Assembly (NCBI GenBank): GCA_021738535.1
Contig: JAIPBU010000034.1
Span: 1-44,588 of the forward strand
Source of the DNA: Bacteroidales bacterium
GTDB taxonomy: Bacteria > Bacteroidota > Bacteroidia > Bacteroidales > VadinHA17
DNA length: 44,588 nt
Direction: 5' to 3'
Part shown: piece after piece, positions 23,199 through 31,729 of the stretch
How positions within the stretch are numbered: the stretch's first letter is position 1
How the letters are laid out: every line of letters starts with the position of its first letter
The notes under the pieces: generated by a model
Told to the model about the DNA's origin: nothing
Database searches by the model: none
Seen by the model: the letters and a program-made list of their open reading frames with translations, nothing else
Position numbers and translations under genes: made by a program

Positions 23199-25046
23199 TT
23201 ATTCACCGTTCATTGAGATCAGGAATTCTTCGTTTGATCGTGTCTGCCGCATTCTGTCGCGCAGGAATTCCATCGCCTCAACGGCATTCATATCAGTAAG
23301 GTAGTTTCTGAGTATCCATATTTTGTTAAGGAAACTTTTGTCCATAAGAAGATCTTCTCTCCTTGTACTGGAAGCAGGAATGTCAATTGCCGGGAATATG
23401 CGCCTGTTCGACAACTTACGGTCGAGCTGTAACTCCATGTTACCCGTTCCCTTGAATTCCTCGAAAATAACATCATCCATCTTGGATCCTGTTTCCGTGA
23501 GAGCAGTTGACAGAATGGTGAGTGAGCCACCATCTTCAATATTACGTGCAGCACCGAAGAACCTTTTTGGTTTATGCAGTGCGTTTGAATCGACTCCTCC
23601 TGAAAGTACTTTTCCTGATGCCGGTGAAATAGTATTGAAAGCCCTGGCCAGCCTTGTAATAGAGTCAAGCAGTATTACAACATCATGACCACATTCAACC
23701 ATTCTTTTGGCTTTCTCTATTACAATATTTGCTACCCTTACATGTTTCTCAGCAGGTTCGTCAAATGTTGAAGCAATAACCTCGCCATTTACATTCCTGG
23801 CCATATCAGTTACTTCTTCAGGACGTTCATCAATGAGAAGTACCATAAGGTATACCTCGGGATGATGCTTGGCAATTGCATTGGCTATTTCCTGAAGCAG
23901 GACTGTCTTACCTGTTTTGGGCTGGGCAACGATTAAGCCTCTCTGTCCTTTCCCTATGGGAGAAAACATATCGACCACCCTTACTGACAGAGTTGTTTCA
24001 TTAGGGGAGCAAAGCGTGAATTTCTCATCCGGGAACAGAGGTGTCAGGTAATCAAAAGGCACACGGTCACGGATAAAATCAGGCGTACGCCCGTTGATCA
24101 TTTCAATCTTTATCAAGGGGAAATATTTTTCGCCTTCTTTTGGCGGCCTTATTGTACCTTTTACAGTATCCCCTGTTTTTAAACCAAAAAGCTTGATCTG
24201 TGATTGCGATACATAAATATCATCAGGTGAATTAAGATAGTTGTAATCGGCAGATCTCAGGAAACCATAACCATCCGGCATTATTTCAAGTACACCCGTA
24301 TTTGAGATAATTCCCTCAAATTCATATTCAGGCTCCCTCGGTTCCTGTGCCTGTTTTTTCTGGTGATCCTGCCTGTCCTGCCTTTCAGGCCTGTCTTGTC
24401 TTTCAGGTCTGTCCTGTCTTTCAGGTCTGTCCTGTCGCTTTTTTACATTATCTCTCTTCTTCTGATCGCTGTCAGGTCTTGCATCAGCTTCCTTCCTGTG
24501 AGCGGCCACAGGTACTTTATCCTTATGGCTGCCATCAGCATGCTGATCCGTTTTCCTCTCCCTGACGGTATCTTGCTGTGGCTTCCTGCCCCTGCGTGCC
24601 GGTTGATCCTGTTTTGTTTTATCTGCAGAATCTGCTTTTTTTGCTGCGACCTGCTTTTTGCCTTCCTGCCCGCCTGGTTTTTCATGCTCTTGCTTTGGAG
24701 CTTTATCCTGATCCATATCTGCGGGTTTATGCTGCTTGTCGGATCTTTGTTGCTCCCTGCTTTGCTGAGGCGCAACCTTTACAAATTTCTCTTCAGATCT
24801 GGTACGTGGCCTTCTGCCCCGTCTTTTTTGGCTGTCCGAATTACTTCCTTTATCATCCTGGCTTTTCTTTTTAGCTGCAGCAGACGAAGAATTGTTTTCA
24901 GATGCTTCAACTATTGCCTGCTGATCGAGGATGCGGTATATCAGATCTTGTTTCCGATACGATTCGGCCCGCTTGATCTTAAGATTCTTGGCTATCTCCC
25001 TTAATTCAGGAAGGAGCTTTTTGTTTAACTCAAGAATGTCGTACAT
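23199..25046 (-). CDS. rho: Transcription termination factor Rho with long disordered insert
   Basis: A 615-aa hexameric RNA helicase that ends transcription. Domains: Rho-N helical part (residues 1-45), then about 180 residues of low complexity rich in Lys, Gln, Asp and Arg, then the RNA-binding OB domain ([20 protein letters not shown]), then the ATPase with Walker A QPKTGKT and the [13 protein letters not shown] motif. The insert has the exact tandem peptide QDRPER three times (DNA about 24380-24433, 18-base units). Long inserts between the two N-terminal parts are known in Rho of this phylum and of Actinobacteria; in some species the insert helps RNA binding or phase separation. It is divergent from the sigma-70 gene. 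Confidence 0.97.
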   Translation of the reverse strand: MYDILELNKKLLPELREIAKNLKIKRAESYRKQDLIYRILDQQAIVEASENNSSSAAAKKKSQDDKGSNSDSQKRRGRRPRTRSEEKFVKVAPQQSREQQRSDKQHKPADMDQDKAPKQEHEKPGGQEGKKQVAAKKADSADKTKQDQPARRGRKPQQDTVRERKTDQHADGSHKDKVPVAAHRKEADARPDSDQKKRDNVKKRQDRPERQDRPERQDRPERQDRQDHQKKQAQEPREPEYEFEGIISNTGVLEIMPDGYGFLRSADYNYLNSPDDIYVSQSQIKLFGLKTGDTVKGTIRPPKEGEKYFPLIKIEMINGRTPDFIRDRVPFDYLTPLFPDEKFTLCSPNETTLSVRVVDMFSPIGKGQRGLIVAQPKTGKTVLLQEIANAIAKHHPEVYLMVLLIDERPEEVTDMARNVNGEVIASTFDEPAEKHVRVANIVIEKAKRMVECGHDVVILLDSITRLARAFNTISPASGKVLSGGVDSNALHKPKRFFGAARNIEDGGSLTILSTALTETGSKMDDVIFEEFKGTGNMELQLDRKLSNRRIFPAIDIPASSTRREDLLMDKSFLNKIWILRNYLTDMNAVEAMEFLRDRMRQTRSNEEFLISMNGE

Positions 25047-25389
25047 AGTTACTATTGTAGGAAATTGTTTATGAAAATAGTATGATAATTATTTTTTAAA
25101 GAAATATCTGTTCCAGATGCGAAACGAGATGCGCAAGTATAACCTAATATTCTATGCGGCTAAAACCGTTGCAATAATACGCAAAAGCTCAATATAATAC
25201 AAGACTAATATCCTAAAAAAAGGTTAAATATCAAAAGTATAACGTAAAAATTTGTTATTCAGGGCGAAAAGCAATATGCCGGGGGCTATTTTAGAATGAT
25301 TTTAATTTACTTTCCAGTTGGTCTTGAAATTATTTATTAGTATAATTGTGGTAGAGGTCCTTGGATCGCCATAGATTTATGTCAGCTAT
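25047..25389. other. Intergenic region between divergent rho and the sigma-70 gene
   Basis: 343 bases of AT-rich DNA without an ORF, RNA gene or word array. A near-match -7 box TATACTTG (minus strand, 25134-25141, one mismatch) could serve rho, with a leader of about 90 bases. On the plus strand, TATAATTG (about 25341-25348, one mismatch) could serve the sigma gene. A long rho leader would fit autoregulation, but the sequence shows no proof. Confidence 0.4.
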
Positions 25390-26253
25390 ATGCGCCAGCT
25401 AAAGATAACAAAACAGGTCACTAACCGTGATACGCCCTCTCTTGATAAATATCTACAGGAGATCGGAAAAGTAGATCTTATTAGCCCTGAAGAGGAGGTA
25501 GACCTGGCACGACGCATAAAAAAAGGCGATAAGGTGGCTCTGGGAAAACTGGTTAAAGCAAACCTTCGCTTCGTGGTGTCGGTGGCAAAGCAATACCAGA
25601 ACCAGGGGATGAACCTGCCGGATCTGATAAATGAGGGTAATCTCGGTCTTATAAAGGCTGCTCAGCGTTTCGATGAAACAAGAGGTTTCAAGTTTATTTC
25701 TTATGCAGTCTGGTGGATAAGACAGGCAATATTGCAGTCGCTGGCAGAACAGGCAAGGATAGTACGCCTCCCGGTTAATAAGATAGGATCAATAAATAAA
25801 ATAAACAGGGCTTTTGCCAGGCTGGAGCAGGAATTTGAAAGGGAGCCATCCTCTCAGGAAATAGCTGATGTACTGCAGCTGGCGCCGGAAGAAGTAAAGG
25901 AAGTACTTAAGTCGAACGGGCGAACCGTCAGCATGGATGCACCTATCAGCAGTGAAGAGGATAATGATATGTACGATGTCCTTGAAAATGATGACAACCC
26001 CAGCCCCGATAAGCACCTGATGAATGAATCGCTTACCTATGAAATAGAAAGAGCACTCAGTACACTTTCTCCACGTGAATCCAAAGTAATTAAACTGTAT
26101 TTCGGGATAAACCTGAAACATCCTCTGACACTTGAGGAGATAGGAGAGGAACTTGGACTAACGCGCGAAAGGGTGCGGCAGATAAAAGAGAAGGCTCTTA
26201 AAAGAATACAGTACACTACCCGGAGTAAGATACTGAAAACTTACCTGGGTTAA
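25390..26253 (+). CDS. rpoD: Primary sigma factor, sigma-70 family (RpoD/SigA)
   Basis: A 287-aa factor that directs RNA polymerase to most promoters. Region 1.2 ([23 protein letters not shown]), region 2 with [16 protein letters not shown] and [14 protein letters not shown], region 3 (about 125-195) and region 4 with the helix-turn-helix [20 protein letters not shown] are all present. There is no region 1.1 and no non-conserved insert, which is the short primary form seen in the phylum, the one that reads TTTG/TAnnTTTG promoters found throughout this window. Confidence 0.96.
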   Translation: MRQLKITKQVTNRDTPSLDKYLQEIGKVDLISPEEEVDLARRIKKGDKVALGKLVKANLRFVVSVAKQYQNQGMNLPDLINEGNLGLIKAAQRFDETRGFKFISYAVWWIRQAILQSLAEQARIVRLPVNKIGSINKINRAFARLEQEFEREPSSQEIADVLQLAPEEVKEVLKSNGRTVSMDAPISSEEDNDMYDVLENDDNPSPDKHLMNESLTYEIERALSTLSPRESKVIKLYFGINLKHPLTLEEIGEELGLTRERVRQIKEKALKRIQYTTRSKILKTYLG

Positions 26254-26286
26254 GGTATAATTAATATCTTAGCTGAAAATTTCACT

Positions 26287-26940
26287 ATGGCTCATCTTGT
26301 ATCACCCTCACTTCTGGCAGCTGATTTTGGCCGTCTTGATAAGGATATTGACCTGGTAAATAAAAGTGAAGCCGACTGGCTTCACCTTGATATTATGGAT
26401 GGGGTTTTTGTTCCTAATATTTCATTTGGCTTTCCCGTTCTGAAGTATGTTAAAGAACTATCCAATTTACCTCTCGATGTCCATCTTATGATTGTTGACC
26501 CGGACCGCTATCTTGAGCGTTTCAGAGATGCAGGTGCATCTGTTCTTACGGTACATTACGAAGCCTGCAGGCATCTTAACAGGACGGTAACTGAGATACG
26601 CAGACTGGGAATGAAGGCCGGTGTGTCGCTAAATCCGCATACCCCGGTTTCTGTGCTTGAATATGTTATTCCCTATATCGACCTGATCCTGATAATGACT
26701 GTTAATCCCGGCTACGGGGGGCAGCAGTTTATCAGCAACAGTTACGAAAGAATCCGTAGAACAAAAGAACTGGTTGACAGCTCAGGAAATGATGTCCTTA
26801 TTCAAGTGGATGGCGGAGTGGATATAACAAACGCAGCCAAACTTCTTAATGCAGGAGTGGATGTGCTTGTGGCCGGCAGCTCGGTTTTCGGCTCGGATGA
26901 TCCTCCTGAAACTATAAGACAGCTGAAAAGACTAGGGTAG
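26287..26940 (+). CDS. rpe: Ribulose-phosphate 3-epimerase
   Basis: A 217-aa TIM-barrel enzyme of the pentose phosphate pathway, interconverting ribulose-5-P and xylulose-5-P. Motifs LHLDIMDGVFVPN (about 33-45), LDVHLMI, MTVNPGYGGQ (about 137-146) and QVDGGV (about 175-180) carry the metal ligands and phosphate-binding loop. It follows the sigma gene by 33 bases on the same strand and converges on miaA with a 24-base gap. Confidence 0.97.
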   Translation: MAHLVSPSLLAADFGRLDKDIDLVNKSEADWLHLDIMDGVFVPNISFGFPVLKYVKELSNLPLDVHLMIVDPDRYLERFRDAGASVLTVHYEACRHLNRTVTEIRRLGMKAGVSLNPHTPVSVLEYVIPYIDLILIMTVNPGYGGQQFISNSYERIRRTKELVDSSGNDVLIQVDGGVDITNAAKLLNAGVDVLVAGSSVFGSDDPPETIRQLKRLG

Positions 26941-26964
26941 TGGCATTGATGAGGCGTGCCGCAT

Positions 26965-27876
26965 CTACGTTGATCTGATTTTCAGCGTGATATAATCAAT
27001 TATATTTTCTTTTTCTTCGGGATGAAACCACTCAATCTCATTATCACGTGCCCACCATGTCATCTGTCTCTTTGCATAACGTCTTGAATTTCTCTTTACC
27101 AGCTCTATGGCCTTTTCCCTGGTGATCTCCCCGTCCATATAACTAAAAAACTCTTTGTAACCTACGGTGTTAAGTGCATTAATATGCCTGTAAGTGATAA
27201 GACCCTTTGCCTCTTTTTCCAGTCCCTGCACTACCATCTTATCTACCCTGGCATTGATCCTCTCATATAGCTTATCCCTGTTCATCCGCAGTCCGATCTT
27301 GATTATCCCGAAATTCCTGGTTTTGCCTTTTTTTCTCAGGTATGAAGAGTAGGGTTGACCGGTCGACTCACATATCTCCAGGGCCCTGAGTATTCGCTTG
27401 TGGTTTTTGAGATCAGCAACACGGTAATGATCGGGGTCCAGCAGGCGCAGATCAGAGCGGATACTCTCCAGGCCTTGCTCCCTGTACTTCCTGAGGTATT
27501 TTTCCCGGACATCAGGATCAACATCGGGGATATCATCCATCTTTCCGCATGCGGCATCTATGTAAAGACCCGACCCTCCCGTCATCAGCAAAACATCGTA
27601 TTTCCGGAATAATTTTTCCGAGAGGCTTATAAAATCCTGCTCAAACCTGCTTGCACTGTAACTGGTGGTTATGGGAATGTGGTGAATGAAATGATGTTTA
27701 ACCTTATTCAGTTGTTCCTGCGACGGAACAGCTGTACCGATATTCATTTCCTTGTAAAACTGCCTTGAATCGCATGATATTATCTCTGTTCCAAGCTCAA
27801 GAGCTATGCCTGTGCTCAGATCTGTTTTACCGATGCCCGTCGGCCCCAGGATTATAACTAGATGTTTTTTATTCAT
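26965..27876 (-). CDS. miaA: tRNA dimethylallyltransferase
   Basis: A 303-aa enzyme that adds a dimethylallyl group to A37 of tRNAs reading codons that start with U. The P-loop GPTGIGKTD (residues 11-19), DSRQFYKEM (about 36-44), MTGGSGLYIDA (about 98-108) and the C-terminal YAKRQMTWW (about 268-276) are family hallmarks. It follows the pRiA4b-ORF3-like gene by 17 bases. Confidence 0.97.
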   Translation of the reverse strand: MNKKHLVIILGPTGIGKTDLSTGIALELGTEIISCDSRQFYKEMNIGTAVPSQEQLNKVKHHFIHHIPITTSYSASRFEQDFISLSEKLFRKYDVLLMTGGSGLYIDAACGKMDDIPDVDPDVREKYLRKYREQGLESIRSDLRLLDPDHYRVADLKNHKRILRALEICESTGQPYSSYLRKKGKTRNFGIIKIGLRMNRDKLYERINARVDKMVVQGLEKEAKGLITYRHINALNTVGYKEFFSYMDGEITREKAIELVKRNSRRYAKRQMTWWARDNEIEWFHPEEKENIIDYITLKIRST

Positions 27877-27893
27877 ACCCGGAATGGAGCAGC

Positions 27894-28406
27894 TTAGCTG
27901 TCATCATAATCTTCCATATCATCAATGCCGGAAATATCCGGGTCGTTATCTTCAGGGATATCCACTTCTATATCTTCAATACTTGTTGAGGCCTTTGAGA
28001 AATCCGCAAAAAGTATCTGCTTTGGTGGTTTGCCCTGGGATCGGGTGCATACGGGATAGGACCTGCCTTCAATTTCATCAACGGTTCCTATGCATTCAAT
28101 AAATAATGTCCTTTCATTAAATATATCAAAAACATAGAGTATTTTCTGGTGCTCCTCCAGGATAATGTCATCAATAATTACATCATCCATTGCTGTTGTA
28201 CCGGCTCCCATTTCAAAAAGAGTAAACTCTTCTCCTTTTTCCCATTTTTCTGACGAAGTGAAAAAAGAAGCTATCTGCGACCTGTCATATTCCAGCTCTT
28301 CCTGCAGCGAATTATGAAAATCAAGAAGTGTGTTGTTCTCATCCAGCTCAAACTCACGCAGAAAGGATTCTTCTTCTGATGATATAACAATAAATCTATA
28401 TATCAT
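27894..28406 (-). CDS. Acidic protein of the plasmid pRiA4b ORF-3-like family
   Basis: A 170-aa acidic protein. The N-terminal part (MIYRFIVISSEEESFLREFELDE, then LLDFHNSLQEELEYD and SFFTSSEKWEKGEEF) matches the general layout of the PRiA4_ORF3 family, found both on mobile DNA and as a chromosomal gene in Bacteroidota. The last 40 residues are very rich in Asp and Glu (IEVDIPEDNDPDISGIDDMEDYDD). No catalytic motif seen. It is cotranscribed with miaA by spacing. Function unknown; the assignment rests on pattern recognition. Confidence 0.65.
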   Translation of the reverse strand: MIYRFIVISSEEESFLREFELDENNTLLDFHNSLQEELEYDRSQIASFFTSSEKWEKGEEFTLFEMGAGTTAMDDVIIDDIILEEHQKILYVFDIFNERTLFIECIGTVDEIEGRSYPVCTRSQGKPPKQILFADFSKASTSIEDIEVDIPEDNDPDISGIDDMEDYDDS

Positions 28407-28475
28407 ATAGCATCATATTTGAATGCCTGCAATGTAATTATTTTTTCAGAAGAATGAAATATGGCAAATAAAATA

Positions 28476-29510
28476 TTACAGTGAGATTAGAAACTCCATA
28501 GTATCCACATTATCAGCGTAATCTCCGGGGCCGGGTTGCTGTGTTTTACCGAAACCAAGGTCTTTGCCTGATACAACACACTGTAAGAGATCTGACTGGC
28601 CCGAAAGGCCCGACTCAAGATTTTGCCTGTCAGTGTAATGCTCATAGTTGATTACTGAAACGGGAGAGGCAAAACCTCCATCCATATTAAGTAATGCATA
28701 GCCTGTGTCAGTGAAATCACTGTTCCTGTTGATGGTGAGTAATGATTTGTTATACAGGTAGTTGTTAGCATACGGCCTGTGCATTATTATGCCTGACCAG
28801 TCATCCCAGTACGATACAATATCTTCCGGTTTTATCCCTTCCTCAATGTAAAGCTTGGATACATTCCTGCAGCCAAGGCCGAAATATGTAAAAATATCAG
28901 ATGCAAGCAGCTTAAGCTGTTTAGCGCTGGTGTTTTTGTCTATTATGGCAACACTGTTCCTGTTTTTCCTGAATATATGCGGCTTTTTCCCGAAGTAATA
29001 GTCAAAATACCTTGCAGTGTTATCACTGCCAGTGGCAATAACTGCATCATAGCTGCCTGATATTTTACCGGTAAACCTTATTTTCCCTTCCATGGAAGGT
29101 TCCAGGCGGACCAGGATTGCAGCTAGTTCCTTGATAAGCTCATCATCCTTGTGACTTGTCCTGGCCAGGATGGTGTGTCCTGCCATTAATACACACATAA
29201 AGTCATGAAAGCCAACCAGCGGGATATTCCCGGCCATAATTACAGCGACGGTACCACCTGAACTTCTGCCTTTATGAAGGTCATAGACTGAGAGCCACTG
29301 TTCCAGCCTGTCTGCTCGCAGCATTTCCGCAATTGATCTTACCGCGAGATTTACATTACCCGGCGTGAACCATTTATTCTTTTCTTCCTGGCTGTCCATC
29401 ACAGACCTTAACTTTTTGGCTTCAGCTGATGACTGTGTTTCAGCGGACGAGTCCATCATTATGTCTCCAAGCTTTGCAAAAGCCCTAATTAACTTATCCT
29501 GCACTTCCAT
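28476..29510 (-). CDS. Acyl-CoA reductase, LuxC-like
   Basis: A 344-aa enzyme of the aldehyde dehydrogenase superfamily related to LuxC, which reduces activated fatty acids to aldehydes. FTPGNVNLAVRSIAEML (about 48-64), VAVIMAGNIPLVGFHDF (about 87-103), IATGSDNTARYFDYYFG and IFRKNRNSVAIID are typical, and GLGCRNVSKLYI has the likely catalytic Cys. No luxD or luxE partner is near, so the true substrate is open. The start ATG 29510 is three bases from a perfect -7 box, which creates a tension with the start site (see findings); a later Met pair near residue 18 is an alternative. A longer extension upstream would run into the repeat array and is unlikely. Confidence 0.85.
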   Translation of the reverse strand: MEVQDKLIRAFAKLGDIMMDSSAETQSSAEAKKLRSVMDSQEEKNKWFTPGNVNLAVRSIAEMLRADRLEQWLSVYDLHKGRSSGGTVAVIMAGNIPLVGFHDFMCVLMAGHTILARTSHKDDELIKELAAILVRLEPSMEGKIRFTGKISGSYDAVIATGSDNTARYFDYYFGKKPHIFRKNRNSVAIIDKNTSAKQLKLLASDIFTYFGLGCRNVSKLYIEEGIKPEDIVSYWDDWSGIIMHRPYANNYLYNKSLLTINRNSDFTDTGYALLNMDGGFASPVSVINYEHYTDRQNLESGLSGQSDLLQCVVSGKDLGFGKTQQPGPGDYADNVDTMEFLISL

Positions 29511-29513
29511 GTT

Positions 29514-29521
29514 GCAAAGAT
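29514..29521 (-). promoter_or_regulatory. -7 element (TATCTTTG) upstream of the LuxC-like gene
   Basis: TATCTTTG on the minus strand, ending three bases before the ATG at 29510. A heptamer array lies just upstream of it. Confidence 0.5.
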
Positions 29522-29540
29522 AATGAAAATGGGCAGGGGG

Positions 29541-29594
29541 AAGATGAAGATAAAGATACAAGATAAAAGTTTAAAGATACAAGTGGGTTGTGCT
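29541..29594. repeat. Heptamer array AAGATAC (about 7 units)
   Basis: AAGATGA, a shortened AAGATA, AAGATAC, AAGATAA, AAGTTTA, AAGATAC, AAGTGGG, then TTGTGCT. Bases 29574-29594 equal 645-665 exactly (21 bases). It lies just upstream of the LuxC-like promoter. Confidence 0.85.
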
Positions 29595-29637
29595 GGGATG
29601 GAATTATCTGCATCTTCAGCCTTCCTTCGCAATGGCC

Positions 29638-29719
29638 AATCCCCGGGTGGGCCCCCCGCCCACTGGCCTAATCCCCGGGTGAAACCGGGGCTATTTCTAT
29701 TCACCCCCGTCCGGGGGTG
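29638..29719. repeat. GC-rich cluster of three hairpins, REP-like
   Basis: AATCCCCGGGTG occurs twice (29638-29649 and 29670-29681). Three stems can form: GTGGGC/GCCCAC (29647-29663), CCCCGG/CCGGGG (29673-29690) and CACCCCCG/CGGGGGTG with a 2-base loop (29702-29719). The composition contrasts with AT-rich surroundings. No transposase gene is in the window. Confidence 0.75.
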
Positions 29720-29798
29720 TTAAGGTAATTCCTTCTATAACGAACCTTCGCTTAAATTAATATGCACCTAATAACATACCTTGCATATACACTCCTGA

Positions 29799-29828
29799 GC
29801 CTTAGCCTTAGCCTCAGCCTTATCTCCT
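29799..29828. repeat. Hexamer array GCCTTA/GCCTCA
   Basis: GCCTTA, GCCTTA, GCCTCA, GCCTTA, TCTCCT. The last unit overlaps the stop codon (29827-29829, minus strand) of the M56 gene. Related words are at 33433-33466. Confidence 0.75.
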
Positions 29829-31140
29829 ATTGCATCTGGAAATTAACCGTAATGGAAAACCTTACAGGAACAGCTTTCCCTTTTTGCCTTCCCACTTTCC
29901 ATACAGGTGAGGATCTTACAATCCTCAGGGCTTCTTTATCAAGGATGGGATCTACTCCCCTCATTATTTCTGCTTGTTCAACATTACCCTGTTCATTTAC
30001 GACAAACATTATAAATACTTTGCCCTGTATCCCGTTTTCTGCCGCAATTTTGGGATAAGTGACATTTTGCTGTACCCAGTTGCGGAATTTATTTACATCA
30101 CCGCCCATGAATTCAGGCATGTCTTCTACTACAACGAATATTCCATTACCTGATTTACTGGTTTTTGCTGCCTTGCTTTTTGGTTGTTCAGTTTCAGTAA
30201 GCTTTTCCTTGCTTATAGCAGTAATAGTTTCTTCTGATTTTAATATCGTTTCAGGTTCATCAATTGACTCAACCTGATTTGTCTCTTTCTCTGTGCATGA
30301 GAAGAAAACAAAGATAGCAGTGATAAAAGGAATTATCAGCAGTAGTTTCAGTCCTGACAGTTTATTACTTCTCTTTTTTGTCATCATGATCATACGTTTT
30401 TTGATTAATGAAGGGCCTGAAAAGCCGTTCTGTAAAGTGAATATATTTGTATTAAATATTTGGTTTAAAATAAGTCGTTGATAACTTAATACGTTACGTC
30501 CGGATCTCAGCATCTGGTCGTCAGCCTCAAATTCATGTATTGCTTTCAGAGAGCGCTCATACATATAGATAAAGGGGTTGAACCAGAAAATTACCCCGGT
30601 AAGCCTTACAAGAATTGTGTCAAAAAAATGTTTGTTGTCAATATGACTGAGCTCATGTTCGAGAATCGTGTTTTTTTCATCATCATTCAACCCGCTGTTA
30701 ATAAAAACAAAGCCTGCTGCCGAAAAACCTGATTCCCTGCCGGGCGGAGTCAGGACTATCCTTGTGCCTTTTACCCTGTGTTTCATTACTAAGGATCCGA
30801 GTTTTAATGCATTAAGGAATAAAGTAAGCAGAGCAAGCAGGCAACCGCTGAAATATATAATATATAGTAGCTTCAGGCTGCCTGCCGGTGATGTCATTCC
30901 CGGTTGGGAGTATATATTTACTTCTCCGAGTGATATTATACTCCCCAGGCCGGTGTTCACTGATTTCACGAAAACAGCGGGTAGCTGAATTTCAAAAAGT
31001 GGCAGCAGGAGCGAAAACATTATGGCAAGAAGCAGGAATGACCTGTTTCTCCTGTAATGAGTATCCCTGCTTGCAAGCAGCAAGAACAATGTATAAAACG
31101 CTGCCATATAGATTGATGAAATGATAAGGTATCGTATCAT
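29827..31140 (-). CDS. BlaR1/MecR1-like M56 peptidase with C-terminal TonB domain
   Basis: A 437-aa membrane sensor protease. Membrane helices lie near residues 4-24, 34-54 and 90-112, followed by a cytoplasmic zinc protease domain with H162-E-L-S-H166 and a fourth helix near 262-282. The periplasmic part begins with a Cys (FFSCTEKE), then a Glu/Ser/Lys linker, then a TonB C-terminal domain (about 340-437: MPEFMGGDVNKFRNWVQ, GKVFIMFVVNEQG, LDKEALRIVRSSPVW). In BlaR1 this place holds a penicillin-binding sensor; the TonB-C version is common in Bacteroidota and its signal is not known. It overlaps the blaI gene by four bases (ATGA), so sensor and repressor are made together. Confidence 0.92.
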   Translation of the reverse strand: MIRYLIISSIYMAAFYTLFLLLASRDTHYRRNRSFLLLAIMFSLLLPLFEIQLPAVFVKSVNTGLGSIISLGEVNIYSQPGMTSPAGSLKLLYIIYFSGCLLALLTLFLNALKLGSLVMKHRVKGTRIVLTPPGRESGFSAAGFVFINSGLNDDEKNTILEHELSHIDNKHFFDTILVRLTGVIFWFNPFIYMYERSLKAIHEFEADDQMLRSGRNVLSYQRLILNQIFNTNIFTLQNGFSGPSLIKKRMIMMTKKRSNKLSGLKLLLIIPFITAIFVFFSCTEKETNQVESIDEPETILKSEETITAISKEKLTETEQPKSKAAKTSKSGNGIFVVVEDMPEFMGGDVNKFRNWVQQNVTYPKIAAENGIQGKVFIMFVVNEQGNVEQAEIMRGVDPILDKEALRIVRSSPVWKVGRQKGKAVPVRFSITVNFQMQ

Positions 31141-31520
31141 TTTTCTTTGTTTTTCTGTCTTTCAATTTCTTCTTCCATCAGCTTGATTATTTCCTCCATC
31201 TCTGTTGTGCTGATCTTCTTTTCCCTGGCAAAGAAGCTGACCATTTTTTCGTATGAGTCGGAGAAATAGTCCCTGACAAGGTTTGACATTCTTGACTTAG
31301 TGTATTCTTCACGTGGTACAAGAGGGTAGTATTCATGGGTACGACCGTAAGCTTTGTGATCAACAAATCCTTTATCCTGCAGGATCCGGACTATGGTACT
31401 GACAGTATTGTATGCAGGTTTAGGTTCCGGGAATTCTTTTAATATATCCTTCACAAAACCCCTTTCGATTTTCCAGAGTATCTGCATTATCTGCTCTTCT
31501 GCTCTTGTAAGTTCTTTCAT
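31137..31520 (-). CDS. BlaI/MecI/CopY family repressor
   Basis: A 127-aa winged-helix repressor. LTRAEEQIMQILWKIERGFVKDIL (residues 4-27) is the typical family start, with the recognition region PKPAYNTVSTIVRILQDKG (about 33-51) and a C-terminal dimer part. It is expected to bind its own promoter and to be cleaved when the M56 protease next to it is triggered. An inverted repeat over the promoter supports autoregulation. The ATG at 31520 is the first of the frame. Confidence 0.93.
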   Translation of the reverse strand: MKELTRAEEQIMQILWKIERGFVKDILKEFPEPKPAYNTVSTIVRILQDKGFVDHKAYGRTHEYYPLVPREEYTKSRMSNLVRDYFSDSYEKMVSFFAREKKISTTEMEEIIKLMEEEIERQKNKEK

Positions 31521-31543
31521 TAGTTTTTCATTAGTTTGTTTTT

Positions 31544-31580
31544 CAAATATACAACGAAATAATTAGTTATACAACTAAAT
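31544..31580 (-). promoter_or_regulatory. blaI promoter with overlapping operator
   Basis: The -7 box TATATTTG (minus strand, 31551-31544) is 23 bases before the ATG. A TTG stands 20 bases upstream, as the -33 box. TTAGTT-ATAC-AACTAA (31563-31578) is a perfect 6-4-6 inverted repeat over the -33 box. ATACAACGAAAT (31549-31560) and ATACAACTAAAT (31569-31580) repeat directly with a 20-base period, about two helix turns, so two dimers could sit side by side. Confidence 0.75.
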
Positions 31581-31729
31581 GGTTAATTATATTTGAATTT
31601 TACAGTAATTTAAAGATAATTTCTTTCCGGTAATAGCTAAGCAGGGCCTGTATGGAGATTTGTTTATAAATACATATAAGATATGTCTTAAAAATATTGT
31701 ATTTTTATGACTGTGATGTATGCAATATT

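Noticed and set aside
27894..28406. Mobile element marked by the pRiA4b ORF-3-like gene
   Set aside because: No integrase, transposase, terminal repeats or composition change; the gene is in a tight run with miaA.
28476..29510. Bioluminescence (lux) operon
   Set aside because: Only a LuxC-like reductase; no luxA, luxB, luxD or luxE. The family is common in non-luminous Bacteroidota.
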